Shown piece by piece: positions 1 to 8,600 of a DNA stretch of 64,000 bases. A program made the position numbers and the translations under genes. The notes under the pieces were generated by a model. It saw only the letters and a program-made list of their open reading frames with translations. It was not told the DNA's origin and did no database searches. Numbering within the stretch: position 1 is the first letter of the stretch; each line of letters starts with the position of its first letter. Where the stretch lies: assembly GCF_016862935.1 (NCBI RefSeq), contig NZ_BONX01000044.1:186001-250000 (forward strand), in the 5' to 3' direction. This stretch comes from Plantactinospora mayteni. GTDB taxonomy: Bacteria; Actinomycetota; Actinomycetes; Mycobacteriales; Micromonosporaceae.

Positions 1-585
1 GAACGCCTTCCGGACGTCGATGCCGAGCGCGGTGACCATCTCCCGGTTCTCCACCCCGGCCCGGATCACCAGCCCGTACCGGGTGTAGCGGAGGAAACCG
101 AGCAGCGCGGCCAGCACCAGCGCGGCGGCGAGGATCAGCAGGATGCCGGAGTTCGGCACCTTGGCACCGAGGACGGAGGTGACTCGCTGGGTCCAGTCCG
201 GGCGCGGGAACGGGCGCGGGTCCGCACCCCAGGTGGCCTGGAGCAGCGCCACCCCGGCCAGCGAGAGCCCGACCGTGACCAGCACCTGTTCGATGGTGCG
301 GGAGTAGAGCGGACGGATCATCACCAGTTCGACGGCCATCCCGACCACCGCACCGGCGGCGACACCGAAGGCGACCGCGAGCACGAAGCCGAACCCGGAC
401 GGGCCGGCACCGGGCAGGTTCCCCGCCGCCCACCAGGTGGCGTACGCCCCGACGGAGAGGAACAGTCCGTGCGCGAAGTTGAGCACGTCGGCCAGCCCGA
501 AGACCAGGGAGAGCCCGGAGGCGACCAGGAAGTAGAGCGCGGCCAGCCCCAGCCCGGTCAGCGTCAACAGCACGATCGTGCTCAC
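1..585 (-). CDS. livH: Branched-chain amino acid-type ABC transporter permease (LivH family), 3' part cut by window edge
   Basis: This is an inner-membrane permease of a LivHMGF-type importer that would move branched-chain amino acids or related amides (for example urea) into the cell. The visible 195 codons begin at a GTG at 585, whose first bases overlap the stop of the upstream ATPase gene (GTGA). The protein opens with a hydrophobic helix, followed by the family motif NFAHG near residue 40. Close to the window edge comes NREMVTALG, the cytoplasmic loop that contacts the ATPase. The reading frame stays open to base 1, so the C-terminus, and probably a livM-like second permease, lie outside the window. 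The family is secure; the substrate is not decided by sequence. Confidence 0.9.
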   Translation of the reverse strand, partial: MSTIVLLTLTGLGLAALYFLVASGLSLVFGLADVLNFAHGLFLSVGAYATWWAAGNLPGAGPSGFGFVLAVAFGVAAGAVVGMAVELVMIRPLYSRTIEQVLVTVGLSLAGVALLQATWGADPRPFPRPDWTQRVTSVLGAKVPNSGILLILAAALVLAALLGFLRYTRYGLVIRAGVENREMVTALGIDVRKAF

Positions 586-1418
586 CGCCCGGCCACCTCC
601 GCATCCGACGAGGACGACACCGGGACCGAGCCGTCGGTCGGGGACGACAGCGCCGCCGAGCCGGGGGCCGGGGTGGACAGGGGGACGTGCGACTCGCCGG
701 CCACGCCGACGCCGAGCAGGGATCTGGTCAACTCCGCCTCCCGCAGCAGTTCGTCGGCGGCGCCGGACCAGGCGACCCGGCCGGCGGCGAGTACCACCGC
801 GTCGCTGGCCAGCCGGCGTACCACCGCGAGGTTCTGTTCGACCAGCAGCACCGGCACGGCGACCGCGACCCGCTCCAGCACCTCGGCCACCTCGGTGACC
901 ACCTTCGGCGCCAGTCCCTTGGTCGGCTCGTCGACCAGCAGCAGCCGGTTGTCGTTGAGCAGCACCCGGCCGATCGCCAGCATCTGCTGCTGACCGCCGG
1001 AGAGCGAGCCGGCCCGTTGCCGGCCGCGCCGCTTCAGCTCCGGAAACAGCTCGAAGACCCGGTCGTACGCCGGGCTGCCGCCGCGCCGCTCGGCGAGCCG
1101 CAGGTTCTCGGTGACGGTGAGGCCGGCGAAGACGCACCGGTCCTCGGGTACGTAGCCGAGGCCGTCCCGGACCAGCCGGTGGGTCGGCTCGCCGGCCAGC
1201 GAGCGGTCGCCCATCCGCACCGTGCCGCGTACCTCGCCGCCGCGTGGGGTCAGCCCGAGGATCGCCCGCAGCGTGGTGGTCTTGCCGACCCCGTTGCGCC
1301 CGAGCAGCACGGTCACCCCGCTCGGTGCCACGGTGAAGGAGACGCCTTGCAGGATGTGCAGCCCGGCGATCCGCACCGACAGCTCGGCGACCGCAAGGAT
1401 CGGGACAACCTCACTCAT
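582..1418 (-). CDS. livF: ABC transporter ATP-binding protein, LivF family
   Basis: This is one of the two cytoplasmic ATPases of the amino-acid importer. It shows Walker A (LLGRNGVGKTTTL, residues about 37-49), the signature LSGGQQQ, Walker B (LLLVDEPTKGL) and the H-loop region VLLVEQN. The core is the usual LivF length of about 235 residues. A further 40 or so residues, rich in Ser, Pro and Ala, form an atypical C-terminal tail with no recognisable domain. The ATG at 1418 overlaps the stop of the LivG-like gene by four bases, and the stop overlaps the permease start, so all four genes are translationally coupled. The unusual tail is the only odd feature. Confidence 0.92.
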   Translation of the reverse strand: MSEVVPILAVAELSVRIAGLHILQGVSFTVAPSGVTVLLGRNGVGKTTTLRAILGLTPRGGEVRGTVRMGDRSLAGEPTHRLVRDGLGYVPEDRCVFAGLTVTENLRLAERRGGSPAYDRVFELFPELKRRGRQRAGSLSGGQQQMLAIGRVLLNDNRLLLVDEPTKGLAPKVVTEVAEVLERVAVAVPVLLVEQNLAVVRRLASDAVVLAAGRVAWSGAADELLREAELTRSLLGVGVAGESHVPLSTPAPGSAALSSPTDGSVPVSSSSDAEVAGR

Positions 1419-2158
1419 AACGATTCACCTAGATATGCCTCCTGCACCACCGGGTTGGCCATCACGGTCGCCGGGACGTCGCAGGCGAGCAGCGCGCCGT
1501 GGTGCATCACCGCGATCCGGTCGGCGAGCCCGAGGATCACGTCCATGTGGTGTTCCACCATGAGTACGGCCCGACCACTGTCGCCGGTCAACGACCTGAT
1601 CACCGCGACCAGCTCCGGTACGTCCTCGGCGCTCACCCCCGCCATCGGCTCGTCGAGCAGCATCACCCTCGGCTCGCCGGCCAACAGCAGCGCGATCTCC
1701 AGTTTCCGCTTCTCGCCGTGTGCGAGCGTGCCGGCCAGCGCGTCGGCCCGGTGCGCCAGGCCGACCCGGTCCAGTGCCGTGTCGGCGGCGGCGACCACCT
1801 CCCGGTCGGCCGCCGCCCGCCGCCACAGCCGCATCGAGCCACCCCGCTGCGCCTGCACCGCCAGCCGGACGTTCTCCCGCACGCTCAGCGAGCCGAAGAC
1901 CGAGGACGCCTGGAACGTCCGGCCCAGCCCCAGCCTGGCCCGCCGGTACGGCGGCAGCGCGCTGATGTCCGTACCATCCAGCAGCACCTGGCCGGCGGTC
2001 GGCCGACGCAGGCCGGAGACCAGGTTGAACAGCGAGGTCTTGCCGGCGCCGTTCGGGCCGATCACCCCGAGGAACTCTCCGGGTGCCAGCTCCAGGTCGA
2101 CGCGGTCCACGATGGCGACCTCGCCGATCCGCCAGGTCAGGTCGCGGGTGGCGAGCAC
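1415..2158 (-). CDS. livG: ABC transporter ATP-binding protein, LivG family
   Basis: This is the second ATPase of the importer. Walker A GPNGAGKTS sits at about residues 35-43, the signature is LAHGEKRKLEIA and Walker B is VMLLDEPMAG. LivG proteins typically carry an imperfect signature such as AHGEKR rather than LSGGQ, which distinguishes this gene from its LivF neighbour. At 247 residues the length is normal. The start is a GTG at 2158, three bases after the stop of the binding-protein gene. In the family, LivG and LivF form a heterodimer under the two permeases and hydrolyse ATP to drive uptake. Confidence 0.92.
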   Translation of the reverse strand: MLATRDLTWRIGEVAIVDRVDLELAPGEFLGVIGPNGAGKTSLFNLVSGLRRPTAGQVLLDGTDISALPPYRRARLGLGRTFQASSVFGSLSVRENVRLAVQAQRGGSMRLWRRAAADREVVAAADTALDRVGLAHRADALAGTLAHGEKRKLEIALLLAGEPRVMLLDEPMAGVSAEDVPELVAVIRSLTGDSGRAVLMVEHHMDVILGLADRIAVMHHGALLACDVPATVMANPVVQEAYLGESL

Positions 2159-2161
2159 ACC

Positions 2162-3367
2162 TCAGCCCCTCATCGCCACGGCCGGCGGCGCCGTCTCGTC
2201 CGGGGTGAGCACCTTCGGCGACTCCGCCTTCATCGCGTCGCCGGTGCCGCTCAACCTGGCCTGGAACATCGGCTGGAGCAGCGCGTGGTCCTCGGCCCGG
2301 ACGGTCATCTTGCCCTTGATCCCATCGAAGCTCCAGCCCTCCAGCGCGGTGACCATCTTGTCGACGTCGTCGCCGCCCTCCCGCACCGCTCGCACGATCA
2401 TCTGGGCCGCGGCGAACCCGTCCGGGTGGAAGAGGTCCAGCACCCCGCCGGGTACCGCCTTCTTCGCCGCCTGCGCGGCCGGGTTGTCGGCGGCGCCGTC
2501 GAAGAAGTGCGACAGGAAGGAGATCTTGGTGCCGGCCGCCCCGAAGGTCGGCCAGGAGGCCCGGATGTCCAGCCCGGTGACCACGGTGGTGGAGCTGAGT
2601 ACGCCCTGCTGGTCGAGGGTCTGCCACATCGCCGGGGCGGTGGTGCCGGCCCAGGCCACGAAGAGCAGGTCCGGCTTGGCCGCTGTCAACTGGCTGGCGA
2701 ACGGGGTGAAGTCGGTGGCGCTGGCCGGGGCGAGCACGCTGCTCACGGTGGCGCCGGCACCGCCGATGACCGCCTTGACCGCCGCCTCGTTGCTCTTGCC
2801 GAACGCGCTGTCCTGGGCGAAGACCACGACCTTCTTGCCGGCCGCGTCCCCGATGAACGACTTCGCGGTCAGCACGTCCTGGTACGACTGCCGCCCGGAC
2901 CGGAAGGTGTACTTGTTGACCCCGGTCGCGCCGTCGGTGGCCGCCGGCCCGGAGATGAAGAGCACCTTGTTCTGTGCGGCTATCGGCGCGACCTGGAGGG
3001 CGACGCCGGAGGCGGTCGAGCCGGCGAGGATCTTGTGACCCTTGCCGATCAGGTCCTTCGCCGCCGAGACCGCCTTGGCCGGGTCGCCCGCGTCGTCGAC
3101 CTCGGTCACCTCGACCGTACGGTCACCGATCTTGTTGGTGCCGTCGGTGGCGTACGCCAGCCCGGCCCGGAACCCTTCGATGTACTGCTTGCCGTAGCTG
3201 GCCAACGCCCCCGACTGGGAGTAGACCAGACCGACCTTGACCGGTGCGGCGCTGTCGCCGCCACCGTTCGCGGTGTCCTGCGGGCTGCCGCAGGCTGTCG
3301 TGGCGAGCGCCCCTACCAGCAGCGTGGCGGCGGTGACCAGTACCCGCCGCGTCGTCCGGACCGTCAT
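2162..3367 (-). CDS. Substrate-binding lipoprotein of a branched-chain amino acid-type ABC transporter
   Basis: This is a periplasmic-binding-protein type I receptor (LivJ/LivK or UrtA type) anchored outside the membrane as a lipoprotein. A short basic N-terminus (VRTTRR) leads into a hydrophobic segment and a lipobox ending LATTAC, with the acylated Cys about 27 residues in. The mature part contains family stretches such as KVGLVYSQSGALASYG and ISGPAATDG. The ATG at 3367 is preferred because a GGAG lies five bases upstream; an in-frame ATG at 3370 would be too close to it. The gene heads the importer operon and is transcribed away from trkH. The ligand cannot be read from the sequence. Confidence 0.9.
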   Translation of the reverse strand: MTVRTTRRVLVTAATLLVGALATTACGSPQDTANGGGDSAAPVKVGLVYSQSGALASYGKQYIEGFRAGLAYATDGTNKIGDRTVEVTEVDDAGDPAKAVSAAKDLIGKGHKILAGSTASGVALQVAPIAAQNKVLFISGPAATDGATGVNKYTFRSGRQSYQDVLTAKSFIGDAAGKKVVVFAQDSAFGKSNEAAVKAVIGGAGATVSSVLAPASATDFTPFASQLTAAKPDLLFVAWAGTTAPAMWQTLDQQGVLSSTTVVTGLDIRASWPTFGAAGTKISFLSHFFDGAADNPAAQAAKKAVPGGVLDLFHPDGFAAAQMIVRAVREGGDDVDKMVTALEGWSFDGIKGKMTVRAEDHALLQPMFQARLSGTGDAMKAESPKVLTPDETAPPAVAMRG

Positions 3368-3570
3368 CATCGCTCCGCATGAGGGTGAAGTGGGAGAAGC
3401 ATCGTCGGCCCACGGTAGGGGTGACGTCACGCACGAGCTATGTGGCCGAAACCCACAAGTAACCGCTGGCGCGTGGCTGCGGCAGCCAGTCCGCCGACCG
3501 GACGTACCCGGGCGACCGGCACTTGTGGCGATCGGGCGTGCGACCCGGACTATCGGTTCAGAATGGGACG
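3368..3570. promoter_or_regulatory. Divergent intergenic region between the importer operon and the potassium-uptake genes
   Basis: About 200 bases separate two divergently transcribed operons and must hold both promoters. The only clear signal is the GGAG ribosome site of the lipoprotein gene (minus strand, 3373-3376). I see no convincing paired -35/-10 elements and no inverted repeat that I would call an operator. No kdp-type or c-di-AMP (ydaO) leader motif is recognisable ahead of the potassium genes. Confidence 0.4.
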
Positions 3571-4905
3571 ATGGGTCCGGCTTTGCGGCGTCCCACCCGG
3601 CTGGTGCCGCTGGCCTTCCTCGGCGTCATCGCGATCGGCACGGGGCTGATGATGCTGCCCGTGTTCACCGCGGGCGCCCCGAACGCGCCCTTCGTGGTCG
3701 CGCTCTTCACCGCGACCTCCGCCGTCAGCGTCACCGGCCTGACGGTGGTGGACACCGCCACCTACTGGTCCGCCGGCGGTCACGTGCTGATCACGGTACT
3801 GACCCAGATCGGCGGGTTCGGCATCATGGCCCTGGCCACCCTGCTCGGCCTGCTGGTCTCCCAGCGGCTCGGGTTGGCGGGACGGCTGTCGGCCCAGGCC
3901 GAGTCCAGCGACATCGCCCTCGGCGAGATCGGTCAGGTGCTGACCCGGGTCGCGGTCGCGATGCTCGGCTTCGAGGCGGTCATCACGCTGATCCTCGCCG
4001 GCCGATTCTGGGCACACTACGACTACTCGCTCGGCAAGGCTCTCTGGCACGGGCTGTTCTTCGCCGTCCAGACCTTCAACAACGCCGGGTTCTCCCTCTA
4101 CTCGGACAGCCTCCGCGGTTTCGTCGGCGACTGGTGGATCTGCCTGCCGGTCTCCCTGGGAGCGACTCTCGGTGCCATCGGGTTTCCGGTGCTCTTCGAG
4201 CTGGCGCGGGAGCGCCGGCACCCGAGCACCTGGTCGATGCACACCCGGCTCACCGTGTGGGGCACGCTGGTGCTGAGCGCGTTCGGCTTCGCCACCATGC
4301 TGATCTTCGAGTGGGCGAATCCCCACACGCTGCGCCCGCTCGGCGTCGAGGAGAAGGTCCTGGCCGCGTTCACCCAGGACACGATGGCCCGATCGGGCGG
4401 CTTCGAGACCGTGCCGGTCGGCGCGATGAACACCGAGACTCTCAGCATCCTCACCGGGCTGATGTTCATCGGGGGCGGCAGCGCCAGCACCGCCGGCGGC
4501 ATCAAGGTCAGTACCTTCGCCGTACTGATCTTCATCGCCTGGTCCGAGATCCGTGGCGAGCCCGACGTGGTGGTCGGGCGGCGGCGGATCGCGACGGCGA
4601 CCCAACGGCAGGCGATCACCGTCGCCATGCTCGCCGTCGCGCTGGTCGCCGCCGCCGCCATCGCGCTGCGTTCGCGGATCGAGCACGCCGATCTGCAACG
4701 GGTGCTCTTCGAGACCGCGTCGGCGTTCGGCACCTCCGGGATGACCACCGGACTCACCGCCACCCTGCCGGCGAGCGGCCAGCTCATCCTCGTCGTCGTG
4801 ATGTTCGTCGGCCGGGTCGGCACCATCACCACGGCGTCCGCCCTGGCGTTGAACATCCGGCACCGGCGCTATCGATATCCGGAGGAGCGGGCCATTGTCG
4901 GTTGA
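3571..4905 (+). CDS. TrkH/KtrB-family potassium uptake membrane subunit
   Basis: This is an ion-conducting membrane protein of about 444 residues. The fourfold loop architecture of the family is visible: SVTGLTVVDT, QTFNNAGFSLYS, ARSGGFETVPVG and FGTSGMTTGLT are the four pore loops, each carrying the glycine that lines the selectivity filter. In the family, potassium enters with sodium or protons under control of a cytosolic ring of regulatory subunits. The ATG at 3571 removes an unlikely basic N-terminal extension that would be read from an upstream start. The 3' end overlaps the TrkA-like gene by eleven bases, so the two subunits are co-translated. Confidence 0.93.
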   Translation: MGPALRRPTRLVPLAFLGVIAIGTGLMMLPVFTAGAPNAPFVVALFTATSAVSVTGLTVVDTATYWSAGGHVLITVLTQIGGFGIMALATLLGLLVSQRLGLAGRLSAQAESSDIALGEIGQVLTRVAVAMLGFEAVITLILAGRFWAHYDYSLGKALWHGLFFAVQTFNNAGFSLYSDSLRGFVGDWWICLPVSLGATLGAIGFPVLFELARERRHPSTWSMHTRLTVWGTLVLSAFGFATMLIFEWANPHTLRPLGVEEKVLAAFTQDTMARSGGFETVPVGAMNTETLSILTGLMFIGGGSASTAGGIKVSTFAVLIFIAWSEIRGEPDVVVGRRRIATATQRQAITVAMLAVALVAAAAIALRSRIEHADLQRVLFETASAFGTSGMTTGLTATLPASGQLILVVVMFVGRVGTITTASALALNIRHRRYRYPEERAIVG

Positions 4906-5599
4906 CGACAAGATCCCGGTACCGGCGGCGGGCGGCAAGGCACCCACCGCTGGCGAGGGCGTGACCGTGATCGGGCTGGGCCGGTTCGGCGGGCAGGTCG
5001 CGAGTACGCTGCGCGCCCTCGGGCACGACGTGCTCGGCATCGACGTCGAGCCGCAGCGCGTACAGCAGTGGTCGGACGTGCTGCGGCACGTCGTACAGAC
5101 CGACTCGACCGACGAGGTGGCACTGCGCCAACTGGGCGTACCCGACCTCGGGCGGGCGGTGGTCGGCATCGGCGAGAACATCGAGGCGAGCGTGCTGACC
5201 GTGCTGGCCCTGGCCGAACTCGGGGTCAAGGAGATCTGGGCCAGGGCGAGCAGCGCCAAACACGGCAAGATCCTCTCCGCGATGGGCGCCCATCACGTGA
5301 TCTATCCCGAGGCGGCGATGGGTGACCGGGTCGCCCATCTCATCACCACCAGGATGCTCGACTTCATCACCCTGGACGACACCTTCTCGCTCGCGATGAC
5401 CCGCGCGCCGCAGAACCTGGTCGGCCGTACCGTCGGGCAGAGTTCGCTGCGGGAGAAGTTCGGCGTACTCGTGGTGGGGGTGAAGGCGGCCGACGACACG
5501 TTCGCGTTCGCGCTTCCCGAGACGGTCGTACCGGCCGACAGCATGATCGTGGTGGCCGGCTCGGCCCAGCAGGTGCAGGAGTTCGCCGCGAGTACCTGA
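4895..5599 (+). CDS. TrkA/KtrA-family potassium uptake regulatory protein (RCK domains)
   Basis: This is a cytosolic subunit that gates the TrkH-like channel. A Rossmann RCK-N domain starts near residue 25 with the nucleotide motif VIGLGRFGG, followed by an acidic residue at the end of strand two (GIDVEPQR). An RCK-C domain fills the last 80 or so residues. The start appears to be a TTG at 4895, preceded by GGAGGAGCGG at 4881-4890. It lies inside the end of trkH, so the overlap and strong ribosome site suggest tuned subunit ratios. In the family the N-domain binds NAD(H), ATP or ADP and the C-domain often binds cyclic di-AMP. The gene converges on the spermidine-synthase-like gene. Confidence 0.92.
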   Translation: MSVDDKIPVPAAGGKAPTAGEGVTVIGLGRFGGQVASTLRALGHDVLGIDVEPQRVQQWSDVLRHVVQTDSTDEVALRQLGVPDLGRAVVGIGENIEASVLTVLALAELGVKEIWARASSAKHGKILSAMGAHHVIYPEAAMGDRVAHLITTRMLDFITLDDTFSLAMTRAPQNLVGRTVGQSSLREKFGVLVVGVKAADDTFAFALPETVVPADSMIVVAGSAQQVQEFAAST

Positions 5600-5649
5600 C
5601 CCGGCCAGCACCTGCCGCGACGCACACCGTCCCGGCCGCCCGGCCGTGG

Positions 5650-7233
5650 TCAGGCGGTGGCCAGGAGCTGGTCGACCGGGGCGTACTCGTCGGTCAGCAC
5701 CATCGCGTCGTCGACGAACTCGTCCAGCGCCGGGCCGGAGAGCACGGTGACCGGATCGTCCGCCGAGGTGATCAGGCGTTCGCGTACCTCCTCGACCGGC
5801 AGCGGCTGGTCGGAGGCGAGGATCACGAAGTTCGCGCCCTGCGAGCCGGCCAGCGCGGCCGGTGGCGCGACCAGGGCGACGTGCGGGAACTCGGCCGCCA
5901 CGGTGGCCACCTCGGCCCGGATGAAGCGCAGCGGCGGCTGGTCGATCACGTTCTGCGCGTAGATGCCGCCGGGGCGGACCACCCGGCGGACCTCGGCGGC
6001 CATCTCCCGGGTGGCCAGGTGCCAGGGCACGACCAGGTGCCCGAACGCGTCCCCGACCACCAGGTCGGCGCTGCGGGTTGCCCGCTCCCCGATCAGCATC
6101 CGGGCGTCGCCGACCCGGGCGCGCAGCTCCGGACCGGTCCGTACGTCCAGCTCGCGGCGACCCAACTCGACCAGCTCGCCGTCGATCTCGTAGACCTCGT
6201 TGCGGGTGCCGGGCCGGGTCGCGGTCAGGTAGCGCGGCATGGTGAACCCGCCACCCCCGAGGTGTACGGCGTCCAGCGGTGCCCGGGCCGGCGCCATCAC
6301 GTCGGCGACCGCCCCGATCCACTTCGTGTACTCGAACTCCAGGTGCCCCGGGTCGGCCAGGTCCACATAGGAGTGCCAGGCCGAGTTGAGCACCAGTAGC
6401 CGTCCGGTGGAATTGTCCGGATCTGCCTCGACCGAGGCGCAGTGGTACGCCGTCTCCACGTCGCACGGGGTCGGCGCGACCGCCGAGAGGGAAGCACCGG
6501 CCAGGCCGAGTACGGCCGCGGCGGCGGTGAGCCGGGACGGCTTCGGCAGCGCGTCCCGGGACTGCCGGCGCAGGTAGCCGGCGAGCACCAGACCGGTCAC
6601 CCCGAGCAGCACCGCCAGGCTGATGATGATCGCCGTACTCGGCAGGGCGGCGACCAGCACGAATCCGGTACCCAGCGTCGCGGTGATCGCACCGAGCGTG
6701 CCGATGCTGGAGAGCCGGCCCACCACCTGCCCGGTCTGCCGCAGGTCGCCGAGTTGCAGCTTCACCACCAGCGGGGTGATCGAGGCGAGCAGGGCCGCCG
6801 GCAGGAAGATCGCCAGCGCGGTGAGCAGCAGGATGCCGACCGCGGCACCGCCCCGCAGCACCTCACCGGCGTACCGGACGATCGGCAGGGTCAGTGCGGT
6901 GCAGATGCCGGCGAGCACCAGGGCCGGGGCGAGCAGCCGGCGCGGGTCCCGGCGGTCGGCGAGCCAGCCGCCGATCCATGCGCCGTACGCGATGGCGGCC
7001 AGCGCCACCCCGATCACCGAACTGGTGACCTGGAGGGTGACCCCGACGTACGGGCCGACGAGCCGCAGCGACGCCGTCTCCAGCACGAGTACGGCACCGC
7101 TGGAGACGAAGACCAGGGTGGCGGCCAGGCCGGCCGGCAGGGCCCGGGCCGGAGACCCGGGCGCCTCGTCCGAGACGGTGGCGGGGTCCGCCACCTCAGG
7201 TGGTGAAGAGTCCATCGCAGCGATGGTACGCAT
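5650..7233 (-). CDS. Membrane-fused spermidine synthase-like protein (fused MFS/spermidine synthase)
   Basis: This is a two-part protein of 527 residues. The first 255 or so residues are hydrophobic, with about seven or eight predicted membrane helices and a GWLADRRDPRR loop. The cytosolic C-terminal half is a spermidine/spermine-synthase-like Rossmann domain with HLGGGGFTMPRYL, the acidic EVYEIDGEL strand and VVGDAFGH. These are the decarboxy-SAM-binding landmarks of the polyamine synthase fold. Similar fused proteins are common in actinobacteria and mostly have no proven aminopropyltransferase activity, so the substrate is left open. No speD or speE partner is nearby. An alternative ATG lies six codons downstream. 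Confidence 0.85.
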   Translation of the reverse strand: MRTIAAMDSSPPEVADPATVSDEAPGSPARALPAGLAATLVFVSSGAVLVLETASLRLVGPYVGVTLQVTSSVIGVALAAIAYGAWIGGWLADRRDPRRLLAPALVLAGICTALTLPIVRYAGEVLRGGAAVGILLLTALAIFLPAALLASITPLVVKLQLGDLRQTGQVVGRLSSIGTLGAITATLGTGFVLVAALPSTAIIISLAVLLGVTGLVLAGYLRRQSRDALPKPSRLTAAAAVLGLAGASLSAVAPTPCDVETAYHCASVEADPDNSTGRLLVLNSAWHSYVDLADPGHLEFEYTKWIGAVADVMAPARAPLDAVHLGGGGFTMPRYLTATRPGTRNEVYEIDGELVELGRRELDVRTGPELRARVGDARMLIGERATRSADLVVGDAFGHLVVPWHLATREMAAEVRRVVRPGGIYAQNVIDQPPLRFIRAEVATVAAEFPHVALVAPPAALAGSQGANFVILASDQPLPVEEVRERLITSADDPVTVLSGPALDEFVDDAMVLTDEYAPVDQLLATA

Positions 7234-7251
7234 CCCACCGCCGGCGCCGGG

Positions 7252-8301
7252 CTACAACATCGACAGATGAACGTGGTTCGTGTGGTCGGAGGCGGGATCA
7301 CCGTTGCCGTTGTAGGCCCGCCACCCGTTGCCGGGCATCCAGATCTGCCGGTACCAGATCACGTAGAGCACCCCGAGCCGGCTGGCGTTCTTGACGTAGA
7401 ACGCGGCGAGGTTGTTGCCGTACGTGCGGTCGCCGCCGCTCGCGTCGACGTTCTCGAACCCGCCGGTCGCGGCCGCGAAGTCGCAGGCGCGCCCCTTGGG
7501 GTGCTCACCCCCGCCGCCGCTGCGGTGGCAGGAGACGTACCGCTTGAAGTTGTTGGCCTTGGCCTGGTTGAGCGCGTGCAGGGTGCGTGGCGTGATGCAG
7601 CCGCTGGTGGTCGGGTCGTTGATGGAACAGGACTCGTTGGGCCAGGAGCCGTCGGAGTTGCGCGGGGCGGCCTTGGCCAGCGGCGAGTTGGCGCTGATCA
7701 GCCCGCCGGACGGGTTGCCGCCGACGGCGGCCAGGGCGCGTTCGGCGTCCTTCTTCTTCCGGGCGATCACCTCGACCTGGCGCTGCTGCTCGCGTACCTC
7801 GGCGTCGATCGCCTTCTTCGCCTGGGTCGCTTCGTCCAGCGACTCGGCCAGCTCGCGGAGCTTCCGGTCGTCACGCTGGGCGATCACTTCGAGCCCGGCG
7901 GCCCGCTCCACGAACGACTCCGGCGAGGCGCTGTTCAGCAGGGCCGAGATCGGGGTGAGCCGGCCCCGGCGGTAGGACTCGGCAGCGATCACCCCCACCT
8001 CCTGGGTGAGCGTGGCGACCCGGGTCTCGACCTGCTTGAGCTGCGTGCCGAGCTGGCGCTGCCGCTTCTTGGAGTTGTTCAGCTTGGTGGTCGCCTCGAT
8101 GTGCCCCTTGGAGGCGGCCTCCAGGGCGTCCCGGAGCTTCTTGGTGCCGCCCTCGTCCCCGGGCGAACTGGGCGCGGCGGTCGCCGGAGCGGCGGCCGTG
8201 CCGACCAGGGCCACAGGGGCGCCGACGAGGACCGCGGCGGCGACGAGCAGCGCCGTGAACCGGCGTGGGCGGTGCAGCCGGGCGATGGCCGTTGAGCGCA
8301 C
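7252..8301 (-). CDS. Secreted coiled-coil protein with C-terminal peptidoglycan-peptidase-like domain
   Basis: This is an exported protein of 349 residues. It has a signal peptide (residues 1-43, ending in an Ala-rich ATAAP region), then a long alpha-helical coiled coil of about residues 50-190 rich in Lys, Glu, Gln and Arg, as in PcsB and RipA-type hydrolases. The C-terminal domain of about 120 residues carries SCHRSGGGGEHPKGRACDF and DHTNHVHLS. Its spaced His and Asp residues resemble the zinc site of DD-peptidase/hedgehog-fold enzymes. The likely role is cell-wall remodelling, with the coiled coil restraining the enzyme as in RipA. The GTG at 8301 follows GGAAGGA. The leader upstream is unusually structured and is listed separately. 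Confidence 0.82.
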   Translation of the reverse strand: MRSTAIARLHRPRRFTALLVAAAVLVGAPVALVGTAAAPATAAPSSPGDEGGTKKLRDALEAASKGHIEATTKLNNSKKRQRQLGTQLKQVETRVATLTQEVGVIAAESYRRGRLTPISALLNSASPESFVERAAGLEVIAQRDDRKLRELAESLDEATQAKKAIDAEVREQQRQVEVIARKKKDAERALAAVGGNPSGGLISANSPLAKAAPRNSDGSWPNESCSINDPTTSGCITPRTLHALNQAKANNFKRYVSCHRSGGGGEHPKGRACDFAAATGGFENVDASGGDRTYGNNLAAFYVKNASRLGVLYVIWYRQIWMPGNGWRAYNGNGDPASDHTNHVHLSML

Positions 8302-8327
8302 GAAAGCCGTTCCTTCCGTAGGCCGCC

Positions 8328-8443
8328 GACCCCGCGGGGTCCACAGTGACCATTGAATCTTTTTCCACCTCCCCTGACGGCCCGGCTGGCCGCAAGGTCG
8401 GACGCGGTACGTGAGCGCCGCGCGGTTCAGGTGGAAAAGGTTC
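8328..8443 (-). promoter_or_regulatory. Structured leader with long-range inverted repeat before the cell-wall enzyme gene
   Basis: In the transcript sense, CCTTTTCCACCT (8440-8429) can pair with AGGTGGAAAAAG (8370-8359), 11 of 12 positions, enclosing about 58 bases. Downstream comes a perfect 14-base palindrome GACCCCGCGGGGTC (8328-8341), just ahead of the ribosome site of the gene starting at 8301. AT-rich arms are unusual in this DNA. The fold could act as a cis-regulatory RNA or as paired protein sites. I compared it with the c-di-AMP ydaO consensus, which precedes many actinobacterial wall-hydrolase genes, and its conserved blocks are absent. Function is unknown. Confidence 0.45.
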
Positions 8444-8600
8444 GTTCGGCGGCGGTCACCGCCGGCACCCTCGACGGCGCCACCTGGCGGAGACCGCCGG
8501 TCAGCCTACCGGAAGCGGGCCGCCCTGTCGGCCCGGCTTTGACGTACCGCAATATCACATGAAGGGCTATGTTGTCGGCAAAGAGGCTGCTTGTCGCGGG

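Noticed and set aside
8302-8460. c-di-AMP (ydaO/yuaA) riboswitch before the cell-wall enzyme gene
   Set aside because: The conserved blocks (GGGGGACCCA-like, GGGGUGAAU-like and GUAGG pseudoknot segments) are not present; only unrelated hairpins are seen.
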